A stretch of DNA of 64,000 nt from Novipirellula artificiosorum. Its GTDB lineage: Bacteria > Planctomycetota > Planctomycetia > Pirellulales > Pirellulaceae. The stretch covers positions 708,267-772,266 of the forward strand of contig NZ_SJPV01000002.1 of assembly GCF_007860135.1 (NCBI RefSeq), read 5' to 3'. Shown in pieces: positions 16,550-26,624 of the stretch (position 1 is its first letter; the number at the start of each line of letters is the position of its first letter). The position numbers were made by a program, and so were the translations under genes. A model generated the notes under the pieces. That model was not told the origin of the DNA and ran no database searches. It saw only the letters and a list, made by a program, of their open reading frames with translations.

Positions 16550-18178
16550 CTACATCGCCGCAGGGTTGATGTATTCCGCCTGGTCAAGTTTTGAGTCGCT
16601 GTTCTTGTCGCGAAGTTGGAACCAGCGTTTGGCTTCACTCTCGTCGCGAGTGACACTGAATTCGTCAAACGTCAAGTTGCCGTCTGCATTCGTATCGAGC
16701 CGTTGAAAGGTCACGGTTCGGTCTTGCTTTCCTTGGGAGCTCGCCTTGCTGCGCGAGGGAGGTGCGATTGGCAGCGGTAAGTAGTCGAAGTCAACGATCA
16801 TTTTCTCCTGAAGCGCCACCTTCAATTCATGCGTGATGGTTTCATAGTCTGAATGGCCATACAGGTTGTGCAACTCGTTGGGATCTTCCTGCAAATCGTA
16901 CAACTCGTACACGGGCCTCGGAGTGGTAAAGTACAGATTCTCAAACTCCGTTGCCAAGCGATGATCGCCATGAGCTTCGGTGATCTCTTGCCAACTGGGG
17001 TTACGCGCACTGTCGACTGGCGAGTAAGGCTGGTGGGGTGTCACATTGTAGATTAACTTGTAGCGCTCGGTGCGAACGCAGCGGCTGTAGTCCACTGCAC
17101 TGGCCGTCGTGTTGAGCGTGAAGGATGCGCTACCGTGTGGACCACGTTCTGCAAATACAGTGGTGCGCTGCTTTGAAAACGCGTCGCCCCTCAGCAGCGG
17201 CAGAAAGCTAATGCCGCTGATTCGTTCTGGAACCGGTAGTCCAGCCGCTTCCAAACAGGTCGGAGCAATGTCTTCGCCCGAAAGCAGAACGCTCGAATCA
17301 CCGCCTGGATCGATCACCCCAGGCCACCACGCCAGCAATGGCACATTGAGTCCGGGGTCGTGCAGCGAGCCTTTGCCGCTGGGAAAGGCCATGCCGTTGT
17401 CGCCCATGAAAAAGACAAGCGTGTTTTCCAATCCTGCTCGTTCACCAGCGATGTCCAGTACGCGTTGGAAGTCGGCGTCGCAATGTTCAATCTCTCCTTC
17501 ATAATCCGAAAGATCCTTTCGAACGCCGGGCAGATCGGGCAAGTAGCCGGGAACTTCGAGCTGTTCCGCGTCGGGAGCATTCTTGCCAGTGTTCCAAGGA
17601 TGATGAGGGTCGCTAAAATTCACCCACAAAAAGTAGGGTTTGTCATTCGGACGTTGATCAAAGAACTCCGTCATCGTCTCGGGAACCCTTCCTTGTCCGC
17701 TGGCGTCGACATAATCAAAGCGATCGGAAAAGGTCTTCATTTGATACTGCTCAAAAACACGGAGCGTTGCTTCTGGAGCACGACCGGAACCATCCAAGTG
17801 GTAGCTGCGTCCACAAACACCAACAAAGTACCCCGCTTCGTTTTTTAGAATCTCCGGAAAAGTGATTTCGTTTTGGGGCAGGGGAGAGGAGAATCGCGTG
17901 ATTCGGCAAGCGACTGCGGAGCGACCGGTCATGATCGCTGCTCGCGATGGCACACATTGAGGGGCAGCCGTAAACATTCGCCTAAACATCATCCCTTCGG
18001 CAGCCATTCGGTCGAGCGATGGTGTTTTCATCTCGGAGCGTCCATAACATCCAAGGTAGGGATAGCTATGGTCGTCGGAAAGCACGAACAGAATGTTGGG
18101 CGGAGTGGCTTGCGTCGAAACTACACCAAGCAACAGGCCGAGCAGGATACCGAATATCTTCATCAGGCGGGATTCCAA
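16550..18178 (-). CDS. Secreted sulfatase with C-terminal EF-hands
   Basis: Product of 542 residues. A signal peptide follows a Met at residue 6 (MKIFGILLGLLLGVV), so the real start may be 18163. The sulfatase signature is complete: DDHSYPYLGCYG with metal ligands D35-D36, and C75 in CVPSRAAIMTGR, which must be converted to formylglycine. The second metal site is MGDNGMAFP. After the catalytic domain (to about 455) come two EF-hand calcium loops, DTNADGNLTFDEF and DKNSDSKLDQAEY. Such an EF-hand tail probably provides Ca-dependent stability or docking. No formylglycine-generating enzyme is encoded in the window. The gene converges with the AraC regulator. Confidence 0.92.
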   Translation of the reverse strand: MESRLMKIFGILLGLLLGVVSTQATPPNILFVLSDDHSYPYLGCYGRSEMKTPSLDRMAAEGMMFRRMFTAAPQCVPSRAAIMTGRSAVACRITRFSSPLPQNEITFPEILKNEAGYFVGVCGRSYHLDGSGRAPEATLRVFEQYQMKTFSDRFDYVDASGQGRVPETMTEFFDQRPNDKPYFLWVNFSDPHHPWNTGKNAPDAEQLEVPGYLPDLPGVRKDLSDYEGEIEHCDADFQRVLDIAGERAGLENTLVFFMGDNGMAFPSGKGSLHDPGLNVPLLAWWPGVIDPGGDSSVLLSGEDIAPTCLEAAGLPVPERISGISFLPLLRGDAFSKQRTTVFAERGPHGSASFTLNTTASAVDYSRCVRTERYKLIYNVTPHQPYSPVDSARNPSWQEITEAHGDHRLATEFENLYFTTPRPVYELYDLQEDPNELHNLYGHSDYETITHELKVALQEKMIVDFDYLPLPIAPPSRSKASSQGKQDRTVTFQRLDTNADGNLTFDEFSVTRDESEAKRWFQLRDKNSDSKLDQAEYINPAAM

Positions 18179-18247
18179 GGTTTGAAAGTCATGCAGTTTT
18201 TATGTTGTTTTTCAATAAGAGCTTAGCAATGTCACCTTTCCCATGGT

Positions 18248-19053
18248 GAGGTCGTGCCGTTTTTAAGTTGTAACGAATACAGTGTTTAGGTATCCATCCA
18301 CCCCTGCCCGCGCAGCGCTCGTTGTACCGCGCATCTCGGGTGGTGTCTAATACATCTGCGGGGTAGGTGACGAGATTTCGCTCTGGACTTTCGACAAACC
18401 GCTGCGAATGATTGTTGCCTTGCGGTTCGCGCTGGTGCTGCGAACATGGGCAAGCCTGTTGCACGGAGGTCCGGTTCATGGGTGCGGTGGCTCTCGGACT
18501 CCTCGGTCAAAAAACCGGCTCATCCGACCGAAGCGCGCGGAACCCAGACTCAAGGTTTTTTGGAGGTATGGCTCCGGTGTCCAATGATCTCTTAGAAAAG
18601 AGTCCCCGACGGTCGGTCGTCCGCCGGGAACCGGTAGCACCCTTGGCGCACCGTCGACCGGGATATCCCTTGTCAAGTTGCACCTCTGCAGAGCTCGACT
18701 TCGTTTCTACCGGCAACGGCACGATAACAAGTGAAAATAGCTCCTGCCAGCAATGATGGGACATCGGAGAGATGCCTCGAAAACCTCCTGCGCACGCTTC
18801 CGCCGGATGAGCCAAAAAACCTATGTGCGTTAGAGCCTCAGCAAGCTTACACCTTCGCAAAAATCGGACAAGCGACGCAGTCCTTGTGGATCGGAATGCA
18901 ACGCTGCCACGACCTGTCCAACGCATGGAACACATTCGGACCAGGAGCCAAAAACATATCACCGGATTAGGATGTGGGGTACAACGAGCCGCGCAGCGGG
19001 AGGGAAATCTTGTAAGTCATTTTCGATTAACAACTTAAGAACGGCACGACCTC
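18248..19053. mobile_element. 806-bp element with 24-bp terminal inverted repeats, host of a nested repeat
   Basis: The left end (18248-18271, GAGGTCGTGCCGTTTTTAAG...) matches the reverse complement of the right end (19030-19053) at 23 of 24 bases. A second inverted pair lies just inside: CGTTGTACCGCGC near 18322 and GGGGTACAACGAGCCGCGCAGC near 18974. The 297-bp element at 18517-18813 is inserted inside it. No transposase or other gene could be recognised in the remaining roughly 500 bp; short open frames here look spurious. It occupies nearly the whole gap between the sulfatase and dus. A fragment of its left end recurs near 41628. Confidence 0.6.
18517..18813 (+). mobile_element. 297-bp MITE-like element, copy A (full length)
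   Basis: It starts GGCTCATCCGACCGAAGCG and ends CTTCCGCCGGATGAGCC, imperfect terminal inverted repeats whose similarity extends inward (AGGTTTTTTGGAGG... / AGGTTTTCGAGG..., GGTGTCCAATGAT / GATGTCCCATCAT). The copy is flanked on both sides by the direct repeat AAAAAACC (18509-18516 and 18814-18821), a probable 8-bp target duplication. Related copies lie at 23222-23422 and 54731-55026. Open frames inside it (e.g. 18412-18756) recur with the repeat and are not credible genes. Confidence 0.75.
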
Positions 19054-19123
19054 TTGAGGAGGGGAAGGAAGCGACACCACGAAGTCGCAGCGTGGGGGCC
19101 AAGCCTGGCCTTGTGGGGCCATT

Positions 19124-20143
19124 TTACGGTTGCGGATCCGTTATGGGAAAGTGTTGGTCCACGATTGCGTAAAATTCTTCCGCGCTCGAAACGCTTGCGA
19201 CGTGGCTTCGGAAATGCCTTGCGCCCCGTTTTCCCTGAGCATAGCAGCAGGCGTACTTGCGCATCAGAATGGTTCCCTTGTCTTCTCCAAAACGCTGTGT
19301 CACCAAACGATAGTGGTGCAGCATCACGTCGCGTTGTTGGGCCAAGGTTGGTTCGGGGGGGATTGTTTCGCCACGAAGCGCCGCCGCAGCTTGAGCAAAC
19401 AGCCACGGTCGACCGAGGCAAGCACGAGCAATCATCACGCCATCGACGTTGTAGTTGTCAAACGCAGCGACGACCTTCTCGGCCGAATCCAAGTCACCGT
19501 TTCCAATCAGCGGGATCGCGCGTAAGTGACTCTTGATCTCACTGATTCGCTCCCAGTCGGCATTGCCGCGAAACATGTCCTTTGCCGTGCGGCCATGGAC
19601 CGTCAACGCAGCCGCACCGGCCTCTTCGACCACCCGAGCCACTTCGTTACAGTTGACGTTCTCGGGCGAACACCCCAGTCGGATTTTTGCCGTCACGGGG
19701 GTAGGGCGGCATGCTTTGACCAGCCGCTGAATGATCTCGAACATCCGCTGAGGTTCACGCAACAAGTAACTACCACTGTGGGCCTTTTCCGTCACCTGAC
19801 GGACCGGGCAACCGAAGTTGATATCGACAATGCTGACACGATACTCCTCGACCAAGCGGCGACCGACCTTGGCCATGGTTGCGGCGTCATTGTCCCAGAT
19901 TTGAACCGCCAACGGGCGGGGTTCGTCGGCGACACCCCACAAACGATCCGGATGCTCCGCCTCATTCTCATCGAGCCAAACAAAGCCGCGGGCGTTGACC
20001 ATCTCGGTCGCAAGCAGCCCCGAACCGCCAAATTCTCGCACAATTTGGCGAAAGGCGGCGTTGGTAAACCCTGCCATTGGGGCTTGCAAAATCGGCGGAT
20101 CGACGACAAGGTCGCCGATTCTTAACGGAGCGGGCACGAGCAT
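19124..20143 (-). CDS. dus: tRNA-dihydrouridine synthase
   Basis: Product of 339 residues, an FMN-dependent TIM-barrel enzyme that reduces uridine to dihydrouridine in tRNA D-loops. Visible motifs: ILQAPMAGFTNAAFR at the N-terminus, LLATEMVNARGF, VDINFGCPVRQVTEKAHSGSYLL with the catalytic Cys, TAKIRLGC, LTVHGRTAKDMFRG and IPLIGNGDLDSAEK. The pattern is closest to the DusB subgroup, but I do not assign a letter. It starts 24 bp after the Gfo/Idh/MocA gene on the same strand and may be read through from it. Confidence 0.93.
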   Translation of the reverse strand: MLVPAPLRIGDLVVDPPILQAPMAGFTNAAFRQIVREFGGSGLLATEMVNARGFVWLDENEAEHPDRLWGVADEPRPLAVQIWDNDAATMAKVGRRLVEEYRVSIVDINFGCPVRQVTEKAHSGSYLLREPQRMFEIIQRLVKACRPTPVTAKIRLGCSPENVNCNEVARVVEEAGAAALTVHGRTAKDMFRGNADWERISEIKSHLRAIPLIGNGDLDSAEKVVAAFDNYNVDGVMIARACLGRPWLFAQAAAALRGETIPPEPTLAQQRDVMLHHYRLVTQRFGEDKGTILMRKYACCYAQGKRGARHFRSHVASVSSAEEFYAIVDQHFPITDPQP

Positions 20144-20167
20144 CCTTCGGAAACGAAACGCTCTGTT

Positions 20168-21511
20168 CTACACCAACTTCTGTTGGCCTGGAACCGCGAA
20201 CCCAACCGGTGCTCCGGGGCCTTTGATGTTCAGGTCCTTGGGGAACAAATCCAGTTTGGACTCGTTGGTGAGGAAATCCCAGCTAACTTTCTGGCCGGTG
20301 TAGGCGGCCATCCGTCCAAGCACCGCCGTCAAAGAACTGTCGGCGGTGTCGCGAAGTTCAACGATCGGTTTTTCGGCGAGAATGGAATCGACCAAATCCT
20401 TGTGCTCTTGTTTGTAGGCGGCTCCGATGTCACCGGGCATTTCCCAAATTGTTTTCCCGTTACGATCGACGATCGAGGCTCCACTATTTCCGCCCTTTAT
20501 CGTCGCGATTCCCTCACTGCCGTAAATCACGTTGCTGTTATCCCCCTGCGTGGATGGGATTTGGCGGCACATGAAGGAGATCACACGGTTGCCTGGGTAG
20601 ACATAGTCGACCGCGACGTTGTCCCACATCTCGCTGTCTTCGGGGCGGGTGAATCGTCCACCGCCACCATAGGCCGTTTCCGGCGGACCGCCCATGATCC
20701 AGTTGATGGTGTCAATGTTGTGAACCGCCTGCTCGGTGATTTGATCACCCGAAAGCCAAATGAAGTGCATCCAATTGTAGAGTTGATATTCCATATCACT
20801 CATGCCTTCTTTTCGCTGTTTGTACCAAATCCCATTGGAACAATAGCGAGCGGTTCCGCTGATGATCTCGCCGATCGCTCCTTCGTGAATTCGACGGATC
20901 GCTTCTACATAATTGGTTTGTCGGCGATATTGAGTTCCCGTAACAATGGCGGTCTTGTTGGCTCGCGCCTTCTCATCGGCTTCGATGCAGGCCTTGTGCC
21001 CGACCGGATCGACGCAGGTCGGTTTTTCCGCAAAGACGTGCTTTCCGGCCTCGACCGCCTCCAGGACGTAGCTGGGGCGGAACCCAGGGGGTGTCGCAAA
21101 AAGCACGAGGTCCACATTGGGGTCATCAAGAACACGTTTGTATCCGTCCAAGCCGCTATGCAGGCTGGTATCTTCGACCGCGATCTTGTCGCCAAAGTCC
21201 TGGTTCCGCTTCAAACGTCTGCGAAGCGATTCTCCCGTCGCCGCTTCCAAATCGGCAATCGCGACGAGTTGGACGTTGTCGTTAATCGCCAACGAATCCG
21301 TGACCGCACCGGCGCCTCGACCTCCGGCGCCGACCAATCCGATCCGGATCTTTGGCGCAGTGGCCGCTTGCGGTTCATCACCACGGATCATACGTGTGGT
21401 CGCCATGGCGGACGCGACCGCAGCAGATGCCGCACCGGATTGTTTGATGAATCGCCGACGGTTTTGCGTTTGAGGGCTTGCTGAGGAATCACTCGAATGT
21501 TTGTCAGTCAT
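20168..21511 (-). CDS. Tat-exported Gfo/Idh/MocA-family oxidoreductase
   Basis: I choose the ATG at 21511; the open frame extends to 21682, but only by overlapping the coding end of the upstream gene. The N-terminus has a Tat motif (NRRRFIKQSGAAS). The Rossmann domain starts KIRIGLVGAGGRGAGA, followed by the family's EKP motif in HVFAEKPTCVDP and GTQYRRQTNYVEA. The C-terminal alpha/beta domain contains WMHFIWLSGDQITEQAVHNIDTINW. Length is 447 residues. Members oxidise or reduce sugars with NAD(P). It lies 43 bp after a ThuA-DUF1080 gene, a pairing that suggests processing of 3-keto-glycosides or similar oxidised sugars. It precedes dus. Confidence 0.9.
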   Translation of the reverse strand: MTDKHSSDSSASPQTQNRRRFIKQSGAASAAVASAMATTRMIRGDEPQAATAPKIRIGLVGAGGRGAGAVTDSLAINDNVQLVAIADLEAATGESLRRRLKRNQDFGDKIAVEDTSLHSGLDGYKRVLDDPNVDLVLFATPPGFRPSYVLEAVEAGKHVFAEKPTCVDPVGHKACIEADEKARANKTAIVTGTQYRRQTNYVEAIRRIHEGAIGEIISGTARYCSNGIWYKQRKEGMSDMEYQLYNWMHFIWLSGDQITEQAVHNIDTINWIMGGPPETAYGGGGRFTRPEDSEMWDNVAVDYVYPGNRVISFMCRQIPSTQGDNSNVIYGSEGIATIKGGNSGASIVDRNGKTIWEMPGDIGAAYKQEHKDLVDSILAEKPIVELRDTADSSLTAVLGRMAAYTGQKVSWDFLTNESKLDLFPKDLNIKGPGAPVGFAVPGQQKLV

Positions 21512-21554
21512 GATTGGGTTCGCTAAGGAAGTAAGAGAGTCAGAGGAATTAGGA

Positions 21555-23102
21555 TTATTTGAGTTCACGGACACGAATGTCCTTCCAACGCACTTCGAAG
21601 GGGCCTTGGTCGTTGCCGATTCCATGAACTTGCAGACCGAAGAATCCCTTTTGACTTGAATCAGGGTCAGCAATGTCAGCAATCAATTGACCGTTGACCC
21701 AAGTTTGCAGGCGATCACCTACGGCTCGAACGATGTAGCGATTCCATTGGTCATTTTTGAATGCATCCTTGATGGGCTGTTCGGTCGTGATCCATCCACG
21801 CGACGTTCCTTCGCTATACAAGTACCCCGATTCACCAGGAGCCGACTCAATCTCGACTTGCGGGCCATGCACGCGGCCGTTCTTGAACTCCTTCGTGCTG
21901 ACCGAACGGAATTGCACGCCACTGTTGAGTCCATTATCCACTTTGACCTCAAAGGTGAGTTCGAAGTCGCCATAGGATTCGTCGCTACATAAAAAGGAAT
22001 TGGGACTCCCTTGTGACGTTTTACCGACGATGGCTCCCTCTTCAATACGATAGGTTGCCGTCCCGTTTTTCTGAGTCCAACCACTGAGGTCGGTTCCGTT
22101 ATAGATGGAAACCCAGTCTTCGCCCTCGAGGTTCGGAGTGGTTTCCCAGGCCACGTCGTTGGTTTGCTCGGTGTTGGTTTGCTCGGGGGGATCCGACGGG
22201 TCTTTCACGGCGGCTTGCTCCTGGGTCAGCGTTTGCTCATCGACGTCGGGAAGGGTGACCTCGCCGGTTGCTGCCCATTCGGTGCCACGTTGTAGCGTGA
22301 CCTGGAACGCGACTCCTTTGATCGCTTCGACATCATGACCAAGCGTGGTATGAAAAACGCGGCCGTTGCCAAATTGAATGGTCATCAAGAGAGGCTCGTG
22401 TTCGCCTGTGCCTCCAGTCTCGGTCGCACTGAAGCCTGTTGCCAGAATGTTCATGTTTTCCGCAGGGCCCCGTAGTTTGCCGTACAGTTCGTCGACATGC
22501 TGCATGAACGAGCCGGGCAACCCTCGGGTGATCGGGTGGTTGGCGTTACGGACGACCACCATGAACGGCGTTCGTTTCCCATGCGATCCACCTTTTCCCG
22601 GAGAATCATCACGGGTAAATCGTTGAAGGTCTTCCTTCCAGCGGACATACGGGCCATCCTTTTCGCTACGTCCGCCCCAACCGCCGAGCCCAATCATTTG
22701 ATTGTAGGCGACCCATTCGGAGAACGAATTGTCTGCGGCATGGACGCAAACAAATCCGCCACCGTCGGCAATGTAGGTTTCAAACGCCTTTCGCGTTTCC
22801 GGGCTCCATGATTGGCCGTTGTAGTTCGAGACGACGACATCGAAGTCGGAAAACGCCGGCTGAAAGCGACTCATGTCTCCGCCCTTGGGCGGCGTCGTTA
22901 CCACATCAACTTTGAACCTGCCGCAATTCTCGAGCGTCTGCTTGATCACAGGTGTGGTTTGCTGCCAGGCATGATTGTTTTGGCCGTCGACTAGCAACAC
23001 GGACAATGGCTCTTTCGAAAACACCGTGTTTCCGAGCATCAAGACAAATAGCAAAGTGGCGGCAAACCGCGGGGAATCGTGTTTCATGAGATACTTCGGC
23101 AT
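21555..23102 (-). CDS. Secreted ThuA-DUF1080 (3-keto-disaccharide hydrolase type) protein
   Basis: I use the ATG at 23102; 23087 (MKHDSPRF...) is equally possible and gives a cleaner signal peptide (AATLLFVLMLGNTVFS). The open frame to 23261 is rejected because it runs into a repeat. Residues 35-275 form a ThuA domain (SVLLVDGQNNHAWQQTTPVI, GGGFVCVHAADNSFSEW, GNGRVFHTTLGHDVEA). A Thr/Glu-rich linker leads to a C-terminal DUF1080 (lectin-like) domain: WVSIYNGTDLSGWTQKNG, SYGDFELTFEVKVD, LNSGVQFRS and KGFFGLQVHG. DUF1080 proteins include 3-keto-glycoside hydrolases. Its upstream region is the truncated repeat copy B. Confidence 0.88.
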   Translation of the reverse strand: MPKYLMKHDSPRFAATLLFVLMLGNTVFSKEPLSVLLVDGQNNHAWQQTTPVIKQTLENCGRFKVDVVTTPPKGGDMSRFQPAFSDFDVVVSNYNGQSWSPETRKAFETYIADGGGFVCVHAADNSFSEWVAYNQMIGLGGWGGRSEKDGPYVRWKEDLQRFTRDDSPGKGGSHGKRTPFMVVVRNANHPITRGLPGSFMQHVDELYGKLRGPAENMNILATGFSATETGGTGEHEPLLMTIQFGNGRVFHTTLGHDVEAIKGVAFQVTLQRGTEWAATGEVTLPDVDEQTLTQEQAAVKDPSDPPEQTNTEQTNDVAWETTPNLEGEDWVSIYNGTDLSGWTQKNGTATYRIEEGAIVGKTSQGSPNSFLCSDESYGDFELTFEVKVDNGLNSGVQFRSVSTKEFKNGRVHGPQVEIESAPGESGYLYSEGTSRGWITTEQPIKDAFKNDQWNRYIVRAVGDRLQTWVNGQLIADIADPDSSQKGFFGLQVHGIGNDQGPFEVRWKDIRVRELK

Positions 23103-23221
23103 GAACGGTAGGCGAGTGAGAAACGTGGGAGGGGGAGGCAAGGTCGATGCGATCAGTATGGCGAAAGCAACACGTGATCGCCACACCATTGTATCAGCTT
23201 TTGAAGCTTGGTTGCGTCGCG

Positions 23222-23422
23222 GTTGCCGGTAGAAACGGAGTCGAGCTCTGCAGAGGTGCAACTTGACAAGGGATATCCCGGTCGACGGTGCGCCAAGGGT
23301 GCTAGCGGTTCCCGGCGGACGACCGACCGTCGGGGACTCTTTTCTAAGAGATCATTGGACACCGGAGCCATACCTCCAAAAAACCTCGAGTCTGGGTTCC
23401 GCGCGCTTCCGTCGGATGAGCC
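23222..23422 (-). mobile_element. MITE-like element, copy B (truncated)
   Basis: In reverse orientation this matches copy A (18517) from GGCTCATCCGACGGAAG through TTTCTACCGGCAAC, then the similarity stops, so the far third with the second inverted repeat is missing. The junction TAAAAAAACC-GGCTCATCC at 23423-23431 again shows an A-run with CC, as at copy A. It occupies the gap between the ThuA-DUF1080 gene (minus) and hemB (plus), and may contain or displace the promoter of the former. Nothing else is recognised in 23103-23519. Confidence 0.7.
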
Positions 23423-23495
23423 GGTTTTTTTAGACGATCGGCGACCGCGTGGCGAGTCGCCAATTGTGGCTCCGCTACCCTAGGCCCTATGATAG

Positions 23496-24539
<1,044 letters not shown>

Positions 24540-24555
24540 CGTCCGACCAGGTGCG

Positions 24556-26607
24556 CTAGCGGGCGTCGCGGCGGAGCCAGCTTGTCACTTCGATTGATTT
24601 CATCGGTGCGTCACAGCTGAAATCTTCGCATCGATACAGCGTGGGCTCGCCGTCAATGGCATATCGGCTTTGGTTCAATGCGACCATTGGGCCCGATGGG
24701 GGTGGTTCGCCGATGACCCAGGAAAGCGTCGTGTGTGGCCGAAAACGACTTAGTAGCAATGAACGCATCGACTGCATCGTTTCCTTGTCTGAAACCGCCA
24801 ACACCAATTGCTCGGAATCGTTGTGGAAATGGTCTAGCGCCGCGACCAATCCTGCGCAGGCAGCCGATTGCGATTCCAAAATGTCCGAGGCCATCCTTAG
24901 TGTGCGCTCAGCAGCATCACGGAAATCGTCCCGATCACCGAGTCGCGATAATTTCAATAGGCTCATCACAGCCGACGCATTGCCACTGACTAGGCTGCCG
25001 TCATGCCAATCCTTGGTACGCGTGATCAGCGTTTCCGAATCATCTGCGGTGTAGAAAAAACCACCCGCATCTTTGTCTTCAAAGTGCTCGATCATCCGTT
25101 CCGCAAGCTTGACCGCTCGCGCAACGCAGCGAGCTTGACCGGTGACTTCGAACAGCGAAAGAAGAGCCTCGATCGTAAAGGCATAGTCATCGACGTAGCC
25201 TGCGAGATGTGATTGTCCCTGGCGGAATGCATGCTTCAATCGGCCGTCGTCGGTCATCATGTTGCCGAGCGTGAACTTCATCGCGCGTCGAGCGATCTCG
25301 ATATAGCGAGGGCAATCCAAGACGCCACCGGCAACCGCAAACGCGGAAATTGCCAACGAGTTCCAGGCTGTCAGAATCTTGTCGTCGCGCCCGGGGTGGA
25401 TTCGGCTATCACGAATCACCCGCAGTTTCTCTCGCTGCCCCGCCAATTGTTCCGCAAGATCAGGCATCGACCACTGCACTGCCCAGCTCTCGATCGAGCG
25501 AGGCAAATTCGCGATGCTATTGCCTTCGAAGTTGCCAGCTTCGGTGATGTCGTAAACTTGGCAGAACCGCGCTCCCTCGTCATCCCCGAGTATCTGTTTG
25601 ACTTCAGCAGGCGTCCAAACGTAGTACTTGCCTTCGACCCCTTCACTATCCGCATCTTCGCTGCAGTGAAAGCCGCCGGAGGGATCGATCATCTCGCGAT
25701 CAAGATAGTCGAGGACTTCGCGAGCGACCGCAGCATGTCGCTGGTTTCCGGTAACTTGGAACGCTCTTACGTACACTTGAGCCAACAACGCATTGTCGTA
25801 GAGCATCTTTTCGAAATGGGGGACCAGCCATTTTCCGTCGACGCTGTAGCGGGCAAACCCACCGCCGATGTGATCGCGGATACCGCCGTCAGCCATCCGG
25901 TCGAGTGTCAATTCCGCAGCATCCGCAAGCTCGTTGTCCTCCGTGGTCAGACTTCGGCGAAGCAGCAGGTTCAAATCCGTTGCGTGGGGAAACTTTGGCG
26001 CGGAACCAAAACCGCCATCTTTGCGATCAAGGACTTGCAGCAATCGTGAAGTTGCCTGTTGAACAATCGAATCCCCAGGTACAGAGCTTGCAGGCTCTGC
26101 AGTGCCGCTTGCGAGCTGATGCAGCGAGTCGGTGATCTTACCCGCGTGATCCTCGACTTCTTCCCGTCGGTTCTTCCAAGCGTCAGCGAGCGCATCGAGA
26201 ACATTGGTGAAGCCTGGCATACCCCCTCGCGGCGTCGCAGGCCAATAGGTCCCTGCATAGAACGGTTTCCGGTCATGATCCAGAAAGACACTCATCGGCC
26301 AACCGCCCCGCCCGGTCATCAACTGGACGGCGTTCATGTAGATCTGATCGATGTCCGGTCGCTCCTCGCGATCGACTTTGATGGAGACGAAGTTTTCGTT
26401 GAGAAATCGGGCGATCGATTCGTCCTCGAAACTCTCGTGCTCCATCACATGACACCAATGGCAGGCGGCGTAACCGACCGATAGAAAGATGGGGCGGTCG
26501 GTTTCGCGTGCTTTCTCGAACGCTTCCTCGCCCCATGGATACCAATCGACTGGATTATCCTTATGCTGGAGCAGATAGGGGCTGAGTGAGTTGGAAAGAA
26601 GATTCAT
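24556..26607 (-). CDS. Thioredoxin-domain (DUF255, YyaL/SPATA20-type) protein
   Basis: Product of 683 residues. The N-terminus ([22 protein letters not shown]) and thioredoxin-like domain with C49-H-W-C52 ([17 protein letters not shown]) are diagnostic, as is [15 protein letters not shown] read here as [16 protein letters not shown]. The rest (about 190-680) is an (alpha/alpha)6 barrel like those of N-acylglucosamine epimerases and GH families, with [15 protein letters not shown]. The activity of the family is not established; the domains suggest redox-linked sugar or glycan chemistry. No signal peptide is present. It starts 17 bp after gyrB and probably shares its transcript. Confidence 0.92.
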   Translation of the reverse strand: MNLLSNSLSPYLLQHKDNPVDWYPWGEEAFEKARETDRPIFLSVGYAACHWCHVMEHESFEDESIARFLNENFVSIKVDREERPDIDQIYMNAVQLMTGRGGWPMSVFLDHDRKPFYAGTYWPATPRGGMPGFTNVLDALADAWKNRREEVEDHAGKITDSLHQLASGTAEPASSVPGDSIVQQATSRLLQVLDRKDGGFGSAPKFPHATDLNLLLRRSLTTEDNELADAAELTLDRMADGGIRDHIGGGFARYSVDGKWLVPHFEKMLYDNALLAQVYVRAFQVTGNQRHAAVAREVLDYLDREMIDPSGGFHCSEDADSEGVEGKYYVWTPAEVKQILGDDEGARFCQVYDITEAGNFEGNSIANLPRSIESWAVQWSMPDLAEQLAGQREKLRVIRDSRIHPGRDDKILTAWNSLAISAFAVAGGVLDCPRYIEIARRAMKFTLGNMMTDDGRLKHAFRQGQSHLAGYVDDYAFTIEALLSLFEVTGQARCVARAVKLAERMIEHFEDKDAGGFFYTADDSETLITRTKDWHDGSLVSGNASAVMSLLKLSRLGDRDDFRDAAERTLRMASDILESQSAACAGLVAALDHFHNDSEQLVLAVSDKETMQSMRSLLLSRFRPHTTLSWVIGEPPPSGPMVALNQSRYAIDGEPTLYRCEDFSCDAPMKSIEVTSWLRRDAR

Positions 26608-26624
26608 GATGCTACCCGCGGAAG

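Noticed and set aside
18412..18756. Frames inside MITE copies (also around 23153-23371 and 54787-54975)
   Set aside because: They recur only because the repeat recurs; the frames start and end differently at each copy and show no protein family.
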